Shown here: positions 45,683-57,765 of the stretch, in pieces | Numbering within the stretch: position 1 is the stretch's first letter | Layout: each line of letters starts with the position of its first letter | Source: Podaxis mareebaensis | Taxonomy: Eukaryota > Basidiomycota > Agaricomycetes > Agaricales > Agaricaceae | Length of the DNA: 64,000 nucleotides | Assembly (NCBI GenBank): GCA_018524725.1 | Contig: JAEUWP010000370.1 | Coordinates: 1 to 64,000, forward strand | Direction of reading: 5' to 3' | The notes under the pieces: generated by a model | Database searches by the model: none | What the model was told of the DNA's origin: nothing | Seen by the model: only the letters and a program-made list of their open reading frames with translations | Made by a program: the position numbers and the translations under genes

Positions 45683-48531
45683 TCACACTGTAGCTAACAG
45701 TGCATCCTCAAGCTCCTTCTCCCTCTCCCGTTCCCTCTCCCTCTCCTTCTCGACTCGTTCTCGCTCTCTTTCCCTCTCTCGCTCTTTCTCCCGCTCCCTT
45801 TCTCGCTCCTTCTCAAGTTCCTTTTCCTTCTCACGCACGGCTTCGGTTTCTCGCATACGGATATACGAGGGTACTATGTTAGGTTTATAATCCAAATGAC
45901 ATTTCACGTAAAACAGCATGTACGCCGAAGATTGAAGACATGCCGAGAGACTTGAATGTGTCACTCTAGTCGAAGATTGAATTGTCATCAGCATAACATC
46001 ATGCCGGAAGGTGAAGGGAAAAGGTCGCCACGGCCGGAAAAAAAGGGGACTGGCGAGACAAATGGGGACTACGCACTTCTCGTCATCAAATCTGAACCAT
46101 TCGTCCTTGAACCTAGCGTAATTGGTGTAATGTCCATTGTCGATTTGGCCTTCGTGGTTAATTACCGCAAATAGTTCGTATTCGAACAGCGCATTGTCCA
46201 ATCCAGACCTGGGAGGTGGCCTGTCGGAAATAGTCAATCGTCGATGCCACCACATCAATCAGTCCCATGAGCACCCCGCAAAATTAAAAATAACTCGGAT
46301 ATAAGTAGAACGCGATAAGAAAGAAGGGTAAACATGGGGCCAAAAATACTCCGGTAGAGTGAAGTAATGATAGACACATGGTACAAAACTTACCCATTGC
46401 CACCTCCCGCTTTGTGGCTATTAACAGCATTCTCTTTTTCCATCTCTTTCACGGCGGAAGTGGTATAGGGGGCCATGTTTAGTGTAGCGGGAAACTTGAT
46501 CTGAGCATCTATCTTGCGTGCCGAAGACCTGTCTGTGGTCTTGTGCTCGAATCGCTGCAACATATCCCCACACAAGCAGACTAGTAAGCATGATAGGTGA
46601 ACTAACACTGTCCATCACCTACCTTTAGTTGAAAGGCCAACACCGGGGGCAATTTTCGGATACTCAGCCGTTTACTAGCTTCCTACGGCATGGAATAAAG
46701 CCGATAGACGCGCAGATTGAAAGAGCGAATCCCAAGTTTGCAAGTATACCACAAGTATCATCATCATAATCAGGGACAAGGTGGAGGGAGAAAGGATAAA
46801 ATTAACACGTACGTGAGTTTTACCGCATTTGCCGCAGGAGTAATCCTTCATCCCCAGCTTCTCTGGCTGAGTGAACCTAAAAATGATAGGAGAGAACACA
46901 TGGTTAACATACTGACATGAAGAAAAAGATGTGCAAAGATGGTAACTGATGTACTCAGCAATGATGCAGGAATGAAACCCAAGGGCACAAGGATCAGGTG
47001 CGTAAGAGGCAACCCTGTGAAAAGGGGAGAAATGCCAGGAATATTCATGGGAAGCAAAGAGAAGGTAAAAGTAAACAGCCCAAAAATTGATTTCAGAATA
47101 CGAAAAGGCACGTGAAGGGGATGAATCTAAGGTCCTACCTTCTCAGACAACCTGCGAGTGTATTCTCACTAGTTCCTATTTCACCGCTAATGGCTCCCGC
47201 ACCATTCTTGGTCGCGGCCCCTTGAACTCCAGAACGACCGCTGCTGTTGTTCTTATTGATCTCCAAGCTCACGTCCATCATCGGGTCTACTGTGCTCGTG
47301 ATGCTCCCACACCGTTCGCATTTGACATCGCTCTGTAACTGGCCAGAGAAGGTGGAGTGAATAACGCAATTGCATGATACATTGGTAGAGCCCCGAGACG
47401 TAGAATGGATCTGATTCAAAACAGAGATATAAAATTCGTGTGCGTCTTGTTGAGCGTGGCCTGAGAGCTCTGTTGAAGTCTTCCAGGTTGTAGCGAGGAA
47501 ACTTATCGGTCCGTAGGGTGTGTTATCGTCGGAGTAAATCTAGTATGTAAGCGGAGTCAGTATACAAGAGAAACTAAGATAAGGGAACAGGCACAAACTT
47601 CCTCGAACAGCCTATCCATTTCACAGCATGTGCACGTATCAATTTTGCACTGTTTCCTATTGTGTTTGTCACTCAGAAAATAATTCCGGACCAAAGGATT
47701 GTGCACGAGGCATTGCAGGACGACATTCATAAAGCATGTTTGACCCAGGTTTAACAATCCCCTTCGACCTGAGTTTGAGAGCGGTCCAGTGTTGTAGTGT
47801 CACCAGTGAGTTGCAACAGAACTTACCCTGACATGGTACAGCCAAGGTACCCTCCAAAATGGAGGATTCTTGTTCATTTGGAACCCAAGGAGAGTAAGAT
47901 TCTCTGAGCATCTGAGAAACTGTGAAGGTCTATGAGGCCATATATAGGAATGATCCATGTGGTGGCGCACCTTGAAACCGTGTGCTCCTCTCTTCAGCGT
48001 GAAGTACGGAAGTAGTATATACCTCGTCAAGTGTGCTGTCATATACGAAGTCGCTGCATTCAGCACAGAATAGGAAACCGGACTTGACGTCAAGACCTAA
48101 ACGTGAATTGCGTCCATCATGAAACGTTTGGTCTTGGGGGAAAGATTTACGCACAAAATTTGTGGTCTTCGTTTTCCAAATGGTGTAGAATATGGTGATC
48201 GGCCCAACATCCAGTATACGAGCAATCTAGACAAGCAAAGGGCCGCAAAAGCGCTAAGCCGCAGGTCCCGCAACTTGGAGCCGTTATCTAAGCAAGTTGG
48301 CGTCCGTTGAGTTCACTTTGAGTGAATGGTAGCCTGATGGCTAAGACGAACCTTTCGGCGTTTAGCTGGGTTTCTAAGGATAGAGGATCGGTGTACACTC
48401 CAAGTTACCATGGACCTGTACTTTTTGGTGAATACATCCCTTGAAGAAGCGTCCTCCAGCATGCTATCAACATGGGAACATCTGTTGAAGTCTAAGTCCG
48501 AGTCGACGTTCATCCTGATTGTAATATTCAT
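45683..48531 (-). CDS. UBP8: SAGA-complex ubiquitin hydrolase UBP8/USP22, 604 aa
   Basis: Removes ubiquitin from histone H2B within the SAGA deubiquitinase module. Eleven exons were traced (48531-48352 through 45965-45683); the joined length is 1815 nt. The N-terminal ZnF-UBP has CGTCG (66-70), CLDCSYTGCW (79-88), HHILHH, then FCLDVKSGFLFCAECSDF. The USP domain has the Cys box GLLNLGQTCFMN with catalytic Cys189, SGHAQQDAHEFY, the zinc pairs CERCG and CGKC, LPPVLAFQLKRFEH, and the His box DNGHYTNYARFKDEWFRFDD with His493. A tail (about 549-600) of almost pure Arg/Glu/Lys follows, probably a single alpha-helix, which I do not know from other UBP8 proteins. An alternative start is Met7 (48513). 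Confidence 0.95.
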
Positions 48532-48951
48532 GAATTACTATTTTGAGTATGCCGGACGCGTATCTTCGCACCTTATTCTGCACTTCAATTTGTCAGTTTC
48601 TCGTTCGCGTTTTCAATCGCGGGTGCACGAACAGACTAATATACCCTGCGGTAAAGCTGGGCGTAGTGGTATTGGGAGGACAATGAAAGTCTGTTACGTT
48701 GTGACGGACAAGACGTCACAACTGTCACACGGATCCTACCACGCTGCAGCTCATGTTTTCTAGCGTTGCTGCTGTCAGGTTCAGAATCTGAACCTCAGAG
48801 ACTCACTGATACTCGTCGAGATACGATCCTGCGGGAAGCGCCTTCCATAGCATACTCACCATAGGGTCCGTCTCTAAGACGCCCTTTTGACTACCCCGCA
48901 GTAACTTTAACGGGTATACCCGCGTTCTCTCCTACACGCAACTACTCCAAA
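48532..48951. promoter_or_regulatory. 420-bp divergent promoter region of UBP8 and the HIT gene
   Basis: Separates two head-to-head start codons. No specific motif was recognised. Confidence 0.4.
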
Positions 48952-49649
48952 ATGGCGTGTCCTTTTTGTAAAATTTCTCCGGAAAGGGGGTTTTGCATCA
49001 TTTATGAGGTATACCGCTTGCCATATCTAGATCATCAACCTATCTTGTTCACCCTACTCTGCCCACTCCAATTAGGATCGTGATTTTGTCGCCTTTCAAG
49101 ACATTGCACCAGCCGCGCGCCTTCATATCCAAGTTGTCCCCAAGAAGCACATAGGTATCCGAGAGGCATCGTTATTTATTCTACATTGCTAGCTAATAAC
49201 CACACTGCACTAGAAAGTGTACGCTCTTTGAGCGAAAAGGACGCTGATCTAGGTAAACATTACCTCCGTTTGAGCCCGGTATTTGGCCCTGTGAGGCTGA
49301 TGAACAGCCTCTTCAACGACCAGTGAGATCAATGCAAGAGATTGGACAAAAAATTTTAAATGACCACCAGATAAAAGAAAACATGAGAAAGTGAGTACAC
49401 CTCTCGCTGCGCGGATTGAAATCTAACAGTGTTTGTAGGATGGGCTTTCACATTCCCCCGTTCAATTCCATTAACCATCTGCACCTCCACGTTCAAGCGA
49501 TGCCATATTCCCCTTGGTTTAGAGCGGTCTCTTACCCCATAAGTAGAGGGCGCGGGTCAAACCACAAGGGCCTAAGCTGGTTCGTCGAAGTTGAACAGGC
49601 TATCCAGATCCTTGAAGGAGGTCGTCGAATAGGAATCCTACCGTGTTGA
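48952..49649 (+). CDS. HIT-family (histidine triad) hydrolase, HINT3-like, 150 aa
   Basis: Five exons: 48952-49008, 49076-49154, 49214-49252, 49324-49390 and 49439-49649 (453 nt). The protein begins MACPFCKISPERG, continues DFVAFQDIAPAARLHIQVVP with KKHIESVRSL, and has the active-site triad INHLHLHVQAMPY (His94, 96, 98), where the central His attacks nucleoside phosphoramidates or adenylylated amino acids. The CxxC near the start and the position of the Phe-rich strand match HINT-type proteins. The C-terminus (WFVEVEQAIQILEGGRRIG) matches the longer HINT3-like branch. It is probably cytosolic or nuclear. Intron phases are consistent throughout, so the model is firm. The natural substrate is unknown. 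Confidence 0.9.
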
Positions 49650-51324
49650 ATCCGACCAGGCGTGGATACCATCAAATTTCTGGTTGGGGATTGCTCAGGA
49701 TTGTTTCCCTATTGTTAATTTTAGCACCTCGTCATCCGGTGCCGCTTTTATCTGTCACCTTTGTAGTTCCTGAGACGTCAGCGCGGAACCAGTTTCCACC
49801 AGGCTAATGCACCGTCTCTAATTTTATTGCCATCGATCCGGGGCTAAGATGGTGTGATTCCCCCGTCTGCGCCACCAACAGATCCTCTACCATTAATGCA
49901 TAAGAATGTATTGCGTCGTCCTGAAAAGTAAATCTTTACTCTGGGAGGTGCTTAGGAACCACAAGCTTGTGTGAGTTTGGTTTATGACAGATCAACTTTG
50001 CTCACTGTTGAATCGCCATTCGAGTGCAAGCCTGAAGCTGCCTCGTTGCATAAAACTTAGGTATTTATTATTATTCTTATGCTCTCACTCCGTTACTCTA
50101 TCTGCCACCTCCAAGATCAGATGGTTGGTCACAGGAGCAGACCTTCAGCTTTGGGTAGTGATTTGAAAGACAGCAGGACCGAATAAGTGATACGGAGTGG
50201 TTGATTGTCCTTGGAAAGGGCGCATGTACTCTGGTGCCATCTATTCCTTGAAACGAGCATTGATGGTCGCGGATTGAACCAAACCATAGGAAGAATCTCT
50301 TCTTTAAGACCTTTGACACGAGATATTAATACATCATTTATTTTTAGTTCCGCTCCGTGAGCCGTAATTGACGTGGTTGGCTAGATGACCAGTCATCTTA
50401 GTCGTCGCGCTTCTCTCATACTATGGTCCCATATGGAATTCTATCATATTCTATCCCTTGGTCTTATTTTAGCCACGCGTTGTGCTCCGTGTTCACGGGA
50501 TCATACCTACGTGCAATCCCCATCAGCGGACAGACGATAACGAGAGAATATTAGTGCTCTCGCGGAAATTCTTGTGAGTATCGAGGCAAATAGGTGGGTC
50601 GCAGCAAGATCCAAACGAGCGCCACAAACCAAACTCGTACTACCAGAGACTACCAGTCGGGATAAGAATTCATTACGGCAGATCTTTTCTTAGATCAAGC
50701 AAAAATGTCAATCCAAGCACCAGGCGACTGCAAAATCGTAAACGTTTGTGAAACACCGCTCCGTTAGGGAACCATTAGAATGGCCCTCGACCCTTTATTT
50801 GCACATTGCTTCATTGTAATCTCACGCACCAATCAAAGTGCTTCACGAGGAACACCACCTACTTTTTAGATTCCCTTTGGAATAGGCCGGACCAGTTCGT
50901 CATCCTGGTAGTAAGTAGTTCACTGTCTATAATGGTCAAGCCCTCGAGTTCAAGGCAGAAGACTGTAAGGGCTATTAATGACGCATTTCGGCAAGCATAA
51001 TCCGATTGTTTTCTCCGAAATTGAAGTGCAAGGGAATGAGGGGTGAGCGCCTCTCGAAATTATCTGCAGGGTATCGTGGTACACCAACTTCCGGAGAACT
51101 TGGAGCATATGGTGTCTCCACAGAAAGTAACCCGTTTCGGCCCGTATCTTCTTGAGACATTACGAACAGTACATTGCCTAAACGAATAGCGTGTGCATGC
51201 TCAAGTCTTGACTTTGATCTTCCGTGCCACTTACTCAAAGCATTTCTAGTTTCTTTCGCGTATTTAAGGGCTCACTGGCTACACACTTCCAGCATCCCTC
51301 TGGTGCATTCCAAGGATTTGTGAA
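49650..51324. other. Intergenic, nothing recognised
   Basis: 3' flank of the HIT gene and upstream region of the oxalate decarboxylase. No supported gene. Confidence 0.55.
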
Positions 51325-53715
51325 ATGATTCGCCTTTCATCTTGCCTCTGCGCTCTTCTCCTCGCTGGTCTTGCTTCTGCTGCTCCTGCGGCGTCCTCTA
51401 TCCCCGCCCCTGCTAGCTCTGCCATTTCCACGGGGAGCTCAGCTGCAATCTCATCTACACCTGTAGCCTCTTCCGTTGCCGTTACCTCGTCCGTCAAGCC
51501 GTCTTCGACCGTGAAGGGCACGAGTACGGCGACTGGCAACGCACCTCCAGCATCTGAAACCGTCCCCGGCATTGACCTGGACCCAAATTTTCCATTATGG
51601 GACGAAAACACCACGGAGACACCAGAACCAATCCGTGGTTCTCTCGGCGCAATCGTTTTAGGCCCCACAAACGACCCCATCGATAAGCAAAACTCAGACC
51701 TCCTGGCTCCTCCCTCCACTGATCACGGCAGCATGTGAGTATCGCATTAAACCGGCCATAGAAGGGCACCTCACCAAAGAGGCTTTAGTAAAAACGCCAA
51801 GTGGCCCTTCAGCTTGAGCCACAACCGCCTTCAGACTGGCGGGTGGGCCCGTCAAGAGAATGGTAGGGTTATGTCCATTTTCGGTGCGATTGCGAAAGGT
51901 CTGACTGTCATGCTTCTAGTTGGTCTCATGCCCATTGCTGAACGTGAGTGATAATCCATAATTCCTGTGCGGCTCTTGGCTCATCCGCTTATAGAGATGG
52001 CCAGTGTCAACATGCGATTGGAACCTGGAGCCGTGCGGTAGGATGCCAACCCCCCCAAAAAAAGAAAAACATAACTCACCCGCGTAATAAGGGAGATGCA
52101 CTGGCACAAAACTGCAGAGGTATTCCGCCCGCCGTTCCATGTAGAACCACCTCCACTAACAAAGATTCACATCCGAAGTGGGCATATGTCCTCAAGGTGA
52201 GACAATGTCGTTTCGGACGCATTACCCGAAACCCTAAATTTGGGCTGTAGGGAACTACACAGGTTTCGGCCATTGACCAAGATGGAAAGAACTACGTTGC
52301 GAATGTTGTAAGTCCATGTTGTTCGAGCGAGTGCCACTTAACCCACATGAATGTATTTTAGCAACCCGGCGATTTGTGGTATTTCCCACCGGGTATTCCC
52401 CACTCCTTGCAGGCGACTTCGGATGATCCAGACGGCTCTGAGTTCATTTTGGTTCGTCTTTTGGTCCAAATCTATTTTGTTATCTCTGATCACCTTCTCA
52501 GGTCTTTGATACTGGTGACTTCAGCGAAGATTCAACTTTCCTTCTCACCGATTGGCTTGCCCATGTCCCGGCTGAAGGTTGGTCCTTTCCATAACCTGTA
52601 TATCAGAGGACACTCAGCTTGCCTTGCAGTGCTTTCGAAGAACTTCCAAGTGTGCGTTGTCACTCCTAAAAATAACGCACCTATTCTGAGTTCCCGACAG
52701 AGATATTTCCGCCTTCAAGACAGTTCCCGCAGAAGAACTCTATATTTTCCCTGCGAGTGAGTGCGACGATTTTGGAATGTCGTGACGGGTTCAAACCTAT
52801 GAGCAGATCCCCCTGAGGATGATCATGCTCCAGAAAGCCCACAGGGCCAAGTTCCTAACCCCTTCTCCTTCGCTTTCTCCAAAGTCAAACCAACAAAGCT
52901 CTCCGGAGGTTCCGTGAAGGTGGTTGATTCTTCAACCTTCAAGGTTTCTAAGACAATTGCGGCGGCCGAAGTGACTGTCGAACCTGGTGCAATGCGGTGA
53001 GTAAATCTTTTATTCAATCTATGTCCAATAGCTCACGGGTGACCATAGCGAACTCCATGTGAGAACTGACCCCGAAGGCTGTTCGTCCTATTTTTAACCT
53101 AAGTTTTTCACAGTGGCACCCAACACAAGACGAGTGGAGTTTCTTCATGTACGCACTTCCCCCGCTTCTTGCTGCACCCATTTGTCAAAAAGTTGCTTAC
53201 TGGTCACCCGCAGTGAGGGAAATGCCCGTATGACAATCTTCGCCGCCCAGTCCAATGCCCGTACATTTGATTACCAGCCGGGTGATATTGGTAAGTGTTG
53301 CCAGCGTAGTTTTCCCATGCCTTGACTAAAACTCCCACAAGGTTATGTTCCTGCATCAATGGGTGAGTTGTGACTGATTTTCAAGAACGATATACCTTAA
53401 CCGTTTTCAGGCCATTACGTCGAGAACATCGGCAACACAACCTTGCGGTTCCTTGAGATCTTCAGAGACGGTAAGAAGATAAACCAGTTTCAACGTAAAG
53501 CCACTAACATAGATCGTGCTCTTGCACAGATAAATTCCAAGATGTTAGTCTGAACCAGGTATGCATTCACAGAAACTGCCTATCGCTGAAGATTGACATG
53601 GTTTTAGTGGTTGGCCCTCTCCCCGCCCGAATTGGTCAAGGCACACCTTGGGTTCTCTGACGACATCATTGCTAAGCTAACCAAGACCAAGCAAACCGTT
53701 ATCGGTCCTGCTTAA
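51325..53715 (+). CDS. Secreted bicupin oxalate decarboxylase, about 470 aa
   Basis: Mn-dependent conversion of oxalate to formate and CO2, used by wood- and litter-decay fungi to limit extracellular oxalate. At least 17 exons were traced, some tiny (24, 28, 18 and 22 nt). A signal peptide (residues 1-19, ends GLASA) precedes a Ser/Ala/Thr-rich linker to about residue 75. Cupin 1 has PGAVREMHWHKTAEWAYVLK with ligands His187, His189 and Glu193, then PGDLWYFPPGIPHSLQ carrying the fourth His. Cupin 2 has PGAMRELHWHPTQDEWSFF, then YQPGDIGYVPASMGHYVENI. The end matches the family: WLALSPPELVKAHLGFSDD. The intron after YVLK leaves the inter-strand loop about two residues shorter than expected, so that boundary may be wrong. 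Frame is otherwise intact to TAA at 53713-53715. Confidence 0.93.
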
Positions 53716-56608
53716 GGTTGAGCCTGGTCTTGTTAGTACTAATTTCGAACATGCATGAATGGACGTACCCTGCATTCCTATCCGATTGACGAACAAATGT
53801 ATTAATGACACGATTGACTCTAAAAATAACGATTTCTATTCTTGTCGCTATATTTCGGACATCCCCGCTTTGGACCATGAGTTCAGTGCCGTGAACGAAC
53901 CTGCAACATGAGATTTTCCCGTTTGTCCTGTCCGATTTGGATATGACATTTGTTCAGGAGCATGTCCTTTCGAAAATGGTAGTTGACTCGTCTTCAGTTT
54001 CAAGTCCCAGATGGATGGCGGCGCATGAACTGTGTAAAGCAACCGCAGACATGAAAGAAGGCTTACTTGATATCATACTCCAGCGTTCCATTATTCAATT
54101 GGTTAGTCCCATATTCGGCATGACGAGTGTTGCGGCGTGTTAGCCCGGAGTGTGGGCGCCAGAATTTCGCCCTAACGTTGAAACCAGAGTTATTCATTGA
54201 CATAGCCCTCCCGCCTAAAATGCCATGATGGAGCGCAACAACGATTTACTAGCGTGTGGGGCACTACACAGCAGCCGCAGCGTGAAGACGTAAGAGACAT
54301 CTAGCGGTCCTCGGTAGATAAACGAGAATGAAGCAGAGTCTGACTCACCCAGTGTGGCAAGTGGAGGCCGATGTTATGTGGATGATAAGGTCATGTGTGA
54401 GCGATTGTATCAAACCTTGCTGGTTTGAGGGTTGTCCGCCTCAGAGTATGAGAGGAATGGAGGATGGGAAGGAGGGTAAGCGAGGGCATATCAAGGGAAT
54501 TTCAATCAAACGGATGACTGCGGGAAAAGAAAAGGACTGGAACCACTTGAAATGCTATTGACCCACAACGCCAATGTAAGATACATGAGCCGTTCGGAGG
54601 TATCAGGTTTGCACGATTTCGGGGAGGGAGGAACTGAGGTTGAGGGGCTTGGGGCCTTGGTGACTGGTCCACAATGTTGGGCGATCGAACGCCCCTTTAT
54701 ACAAGTAGTATTTCTGCTTGTTTGGTGGAACCTATTTTTACGCTGCTGAGTTGACCGGGATTCCATACATCTTCGTGAATCCTGTCTGAGCCAACGTCCC
54801 CCGGTGGACTATCGGAGAATCTTACAAATAGCGCGTTCGGAAACTAGGCCGACACTCACTGGTATAGCGTTTACATCCCGTACTTGCCATCAGAGGCACC
54901 GGAGCATATGAGCAGGATCCTTCGGTCGATCAGTTATCGATATGGCTGAAAAGCATCAAAACTTGTAATCTGGGTTCGCTGATCCAGGTTTGTAGGCATG
55001 ACGGCGGAGCCACAGTTAATCTAGGCTCAACAAACTTGTGTATCAGTAAGCTGGACGAACCGAGCGCAGTCTTAGCCCACCCAAACCGAATCAGTGCGAT
55101 TGTCCAGATTCCTCATAGCTAGAGCACTTACCAGGTCTCTCAGTACATCAAGCCCAGTCGTCCGACACTGCCATTACGCAGATAACCGTCCCCTCGTTCT
55201 AAGTGAGAGTATACTTGGGGATGTCCTGGATGTCGTGGCATGCTTGCCGAGAGAGGATCCTGTGAACCACAATTCAACATAGCGTAGTGTTGCATCATTT
55301 TCCCTCACAGTGCCACAAGTTTCCATCAAGGTGCCTGAGGTATCCCTTCAGAAATAGCAACGTGACAGCTCACCTCGAAATCCATGTCTATTTGGCGCGT
55401 CCAAAACACGCACAGGATTCCAAAGGGTTGTACAAAAAGACCCAAGATTCCACTCTCTGACCATGGGCCTCGGAATGGGGTGATCCGAGATATCGCAGGG
55501 AGAGGTACGAAGCACAGCAACATATGAGGCACAGATAGCATATTTTTAAAGTGGCAATGCAGGGGAGATGAAAAGATAAGACACCGGGCATCTCAAGATC
55601 CGGACGTCCAGTGTGGAACGGATGACTTGAATGCAGCGTGGGCCTAGTCGCGCTTTCCTAGCGTGTTCGCGATCTGGACATGGTGTCCAGGTGCATTAAG
55701 CGACAAACTTTTTTTTCAAGAGGCATAAACACTGCAAAAAAAAGGGCGTTTGTTAGGCCCTCTTGTTCGATGGATCAAGAGGCAATACGTTAATAAGGGG
55801 ATAAAGGCTCCGTAGGTGCTAGCGAGGTCTCGCCTTTCCCACCAAATGAGGCTTAAGCGGCCTACATAACCCGTGGGCGTAAAATTGTGTTGCCGAACGT
55901 CACAGGAGGACAACCCGCACATTTCCATGTACCCGCCGCGAGTGCATGTTCCAATGCCGCTACGTGGACGGTTTGGGTCCACCTCTGGCAGGAGAGTCGA
56001 CAAGTCCGCAATGCCTTTCGGCATTCTCTGACATCATCCCATCAAAAGGATCTGCAGGACCCCGGAATGTCCCACAGCAGGATTGGTTATTATACGAACA
56101 GGAACCGTTTTGAAAACGGCGGAATTCTAGGATTTAGGTAGACAGGAAGACCGAAAAAAATGGTCAGGCCCGATATTTCTCGGTAAGGTGCACCTGGGGT
56201 CCGATCAGAGTTGCAGGCGTGATTAGGCATGTTCAAATCCGTTGAAGAGATATCAGGTGCTGATAAGTAGATAGTTTCTTGTGGCTTAGGCAGCGTCCGG
56301 ACTCATTAGGACTCCTATAAAGAGCTGGGTCAACCATCGGAAAAAAGGGGATAGCCACCAGTGAGGCCTGATCAGAAGTATGGATAAAGGTGGCCGCAAG
56401 AGCAAGAAGGCCGATCGGAAAGCGGAAAGAAATGGCCTTGATATCTTCCGGACATGGAATGGCGGAAGCGCACAATCTTCATCAGTATATTGGTCCTCCG
56501 TTGGGGTCCTAGATCCGCGTGATCGTTGGCTAACCTGCCCTAAACTTGATACATCAAATATTTTTTTTTCTCCTCCGTCGCGTTGTCCTTCTCTTTCGTT
56601 CGTCGATC
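53716..56608. other. Intergenic, no convincing gene
   Basis: Many short frames on both strands, none with splice support or motifs. Confidence 0.5.
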
Positions 56609-57690
56609 ATGGACTTAGACGTCAGGTGTGTAATTTTTCTCGTCTTCCGAAGGGATGACACTTTACCTTGTTGTCGAATTTCGTCGTCGTACCTAGTCGT
56701 CGAAATTATGTGGCTTCTTGTCATAGTTACACTGATCGGTTTCCTTGCCTGCACTTGGTCAAAATACTAACGAGTTTTTACCCTTCAGGTGCCTCGTCGC
56801 GTTAACCCATGGATAGGGACCATTAACCTGGAGGATATTGAGTGCTTTCAATATGACTCAGGTGAGGAATTTATCACGTTCAGCTTACATTCAACTCGTA
56901 CACATATCTCGTCCCAAGGATGACTTTAAACTTTTCAAACTAGAGTATCTGAGCGTCTCTGTTGAGACCCGATGCTTTGATCATACCCCATACTGATCTT
57001 CATCTCCCATCCTGTTCCTCAACATTGCTAACCTTGTTGGCAGGACTGCCTTTTTTACTACCTCGCCTTAAGATGTCAACTTGTGGTGTGTATCACTTTC
57101 ATTCCTATACCTTGATGATACAATGGAGTTACCGCCTGAACCTGTCCTTTGGATTGGCGTTGATGACAACTCCATGGCTGTATATTTCTTTTTCTGACCC
57201 TTCACTCTAACTCCAACACGTCTTATGTCGATCAGACGCTCATATACATCCTCAGGTTCAACTTAACTATCTCCCCCGACAGTGGGCCTCGCGTTTGTTG
57301 TCATGCCTTCCCCCATTTTGTAAGCACCTATCTCCTCTTGTTGTAAATGATGTTCCATCACGACGGTCTTCGTACTACTACTGCCGAAAATGCCCGCACA
57401 GCTCAAAACCTCGGGCACCCCCTCTGATATTCTCAAAACTCCGTTAATTCATGGCTGACATTCTGTTATTGTTTACAGTAGCTGTGCCTATGATGTTTGA
57501 GGTTCGATGGTAAGTCTCGCGTCCACCTCTTGATCTCTTTTGGGATGAAATATCCAAAATAAAATCAACTAGAAGCTGTTGATGAGCTCCAGCATTGATT
57601 ATCCCTATTCACACTCTGACTCTTTCACTTCTCGTTATCAGTATGGTCGCTAACTGTTTTCCTTCGCAGAATTAACTTTTAGGTACGTTA
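56609..57690 (+). ncRNA. Possible spliced transcript of unknown coding capacity
   Basis: A chain of plausible introns is visible. A short ATG exon (56609) is followed by an intron with a consensus TACTAAC branch site (56765-56771) and acceptor at 56787-56788. An exon then reads VPRRVNPWIGTINLEDIECF to a GTGAGG donor at 56862, and another exon follows the acceptor at 56942-56943. Further short pieces follow. No conserved protein was recognised, so this could be a small-protein gene, a long non-coding RNA or a decayed gene. Confidence 0.2.
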
Positions 57691-57765
57691 CAAATGACCG
57701 TAATAGATATGTCTACGTGGATATCAGCCAATACATCTATGTGGATCACCATTCGTCTAGTTCCT

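Noticed and set aside
45615..45890. Plus-strand frame rich in Ser/Arg (SFSLSRSLSLSFSTRSR type) resembling an SR splicing factor
   Set aside because: It is the antisense of the Arg/Glu tail of UBP8. The C/T-rich tract reads as Ser/Arg/Leu on the other strand.
52788..52800. GGGTTCAAACC, another T-loop-like string
   Set aside because: It lies in an intron of the oxalate decarboxylase gene and has no cloverleaf around it.
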